A stretch of DNA of 64,000 bases, from positions 186,001 through 250,000 of the forward strand of contig NZ_CVSW01000032.1 of NCBI RefSeq assembly GCF_001180265.1, in the 5' to 3' direction. Shown piece by piece: positions 63,434 to 64,000 of this stretch. How positions within the stretch are numbered: the stretch's first letter is position 1; each line of letters starts with the position of its first letter. The DNA comes from Prochlorococcus marinus (GTDB lineage: Bacteria; Cyanobacteriota; Cyanobacteriia; PCC-6307; Cyanobiaceae). The translations under genes and the position numbers were made by a program. Below the pieces are notes generated by a model. The model was not told where the DNA came from. It saw only the letters and a list, made by a program, of their open reading frames with translations, and searched no databases.

Positions 63434-64000
63434 TTAACTTACTGCAAGATTTTTTGCTAATTCGGCTTTCTTCTCTAAAATTGCGGCTGCAGCTAAATGA
63501 CCACTCATTGTAGCTCCCTCCATAGAGTCTATATAATCTTGTTTTGTATAACTACCAGCCATGAAGAAATTAGATATAGATGTTTTTTGATCGGGTCTGA
63601 AAGGTTCCATACCAGGAGCTTCTCTATAGAGTGATTGTGGAATTTGTACCACGTTACTCCAAAGCAATTTAAGGTTTTTTGAAGATGGGAATAGACGGCG
63701 AACCTCTTTATCTATTTCTTTTGTAATTCTTTCTGTGGATCTTCCCATCCATCTATCGCCAGGAGTTAAAACACATTGGAGTAGGGATCCCATATCTTTT
63801 TTCCTATAGTCTGCTGGACTTGCTAGTGCTAAATCAGCAAAACAACTGAAAGAGGCATCAGCAGAATAAAGAAGGTTATCTAGACCAATTGCTTCTTTCC
63901 CAGTATTATCTTTTTCTAATTCAGTAACCCAACCGTCATATCTTAATTGGATTGTGGCAACAGCCACAGCTCTAAGTTTTTTTAAACCTTCAAATTCTTT
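63434..64000 (-). CDS. zds: zeta-carotene desaturase, N-terminal part beyond window
   Basis: The last 189 codons of a phytoene/zeta-carotene-desaturase-type flavoprotein; the frame is open through base 64000, so the N-terminus lies outside. [18 protein letters not shown] is the hallmark strand of the plant/cyanobacterial CrtQ/Zds enzyme, and the C-terminal FAD motif appears as [23 protein letters not shown]. Zds converts zeta-carotene to lycopene. The internal ATG at 63967 is not the real start. Confidence 0.93.
   Translation of the reverse strand, partial: KEFEGLKKLRAVAVATIQLRYDGWVTELEKDNTGKEAIGLDNLLYSADASFSCFADLALASPADYRKKDMGSLLQCVLTPGDRWMGRSTERITKEIDKEVRRLFPSSKNLKLLWSNVVQIPQSLYREAPGMEPFRPDQKTSISNFFMAGSYTKQDYIDSMEGATMSGHLAAAAILEKKAELAKNLAVS

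Noticed and set aside
1..64000. CRISPR array, IS element or integrase
   Set aside because: No regularly spaced repeats, transposase motif or tyrosine recombinase was seen in any frame read.

Overview
The window looks like a chromosomal segment of a high-light-adapted Prochlorococcus marinus (HL clade). The grounds are a very AT-rich, tightly packed genome, two high-light-inducible (Hli) genes, psbX, Ycf66, a PetL-like peptide, cyanobacterial-type zds, cyanobacterium-specific unknown families (DUF4912, DUF2973, DUF3120, DUF4346), and a permuted two-piece tmRNA whose tag reads ANKIVSFSRQTAPVAA, the tag known for Prochlorococcus. No transposase, integrase, rRNA or CRISPR array was seen. There is one tRNA, a tRNA-Leu with the unusual anticodon AAG.

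Layout. 1-3.6 kb: accessory-looking block on the minus strand (NodU/CmcH carbamoyltransferase cut by the window edge, a ferritin-like diiron protein, a small membrane protein overlapping an orphan ParA-like ATPase). 3.7-6.4 kb: aldo/keto reductase, ssrA and an rRNA methyltransferase. 6.4-12.8 kb: two small membrane/coiled-coil proteins, a LigD-phosphoesterase-like protein, SMC and a PRC-barrel protein. 12.8-21 kb: LpxB-like glycosyltransferase, tRNA-Leu, accC, YggT, psbX, Ycf66, hli, an ABC-D type exporter, a HIT protein, peptide deformylase. 21-28.2 kb: S9 peptidase and the sufBCDS iron-sulfur assembly operon. 28.4-35.3 kb: DUF4912 protein, phosphoglucomutase, RarA, phosphopantetheinyl transferase, peroxiredoxin Q, CoaX, CysH. 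35.3-40.6 kb: an ion/redox block (NDH-2, SLC13-type transporter with TrkA_C domains, KtrB, KtrA). 40.5-46.2 kb: a cluster rich in very small proteins (ribbon-helix-helix regulator with an inverted repeat at its divergent promoter, a Nif11-like protein, a twin-CX3C microprotein, small membrane proteins, hli) around an ABC-F ATPase and HtrA. 46.2-55.9 kb: YihY, inositol-monophosphatase-like enzyme, TolC-like protein, a DUF512 radical-SAM protein, DUF3120, NadB, VKOR-thioredoxin fusion, RimO. 55.9-59.9 kb: minus-strand run that starts with a tandem PTPS protein and a RibD-C reductase (broken by a frameshift at a six-base homopolymer), then a FemAB-like acyltransferase, a DUF4346 protein and PetL; this resembles a pterin-related operon. 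59.3-64 kb: AroK, a GST, DUF751, RbfA, HemD, a START-like protein and zeta-carotene desaturase (cut by the right edge).

Most genes are housekeeping: iron-sulfur assembly, fatty-acid, tetrapyrrole, carotenoid, NAD and CoA synthesis, sulfur assimilation, redox protein maturation and K+ transport. The parts that most deserve a second look are the broken RibD-C gene next to the tandem PTPS, the carbamoyltransferase/ferritin-like/ParA block near ssrA, the small-protein cluster at 40.9-45.9 kb, and the tRNA-Leu(AAG). I did not find clear evidence of a wholly new defence or mobile system.
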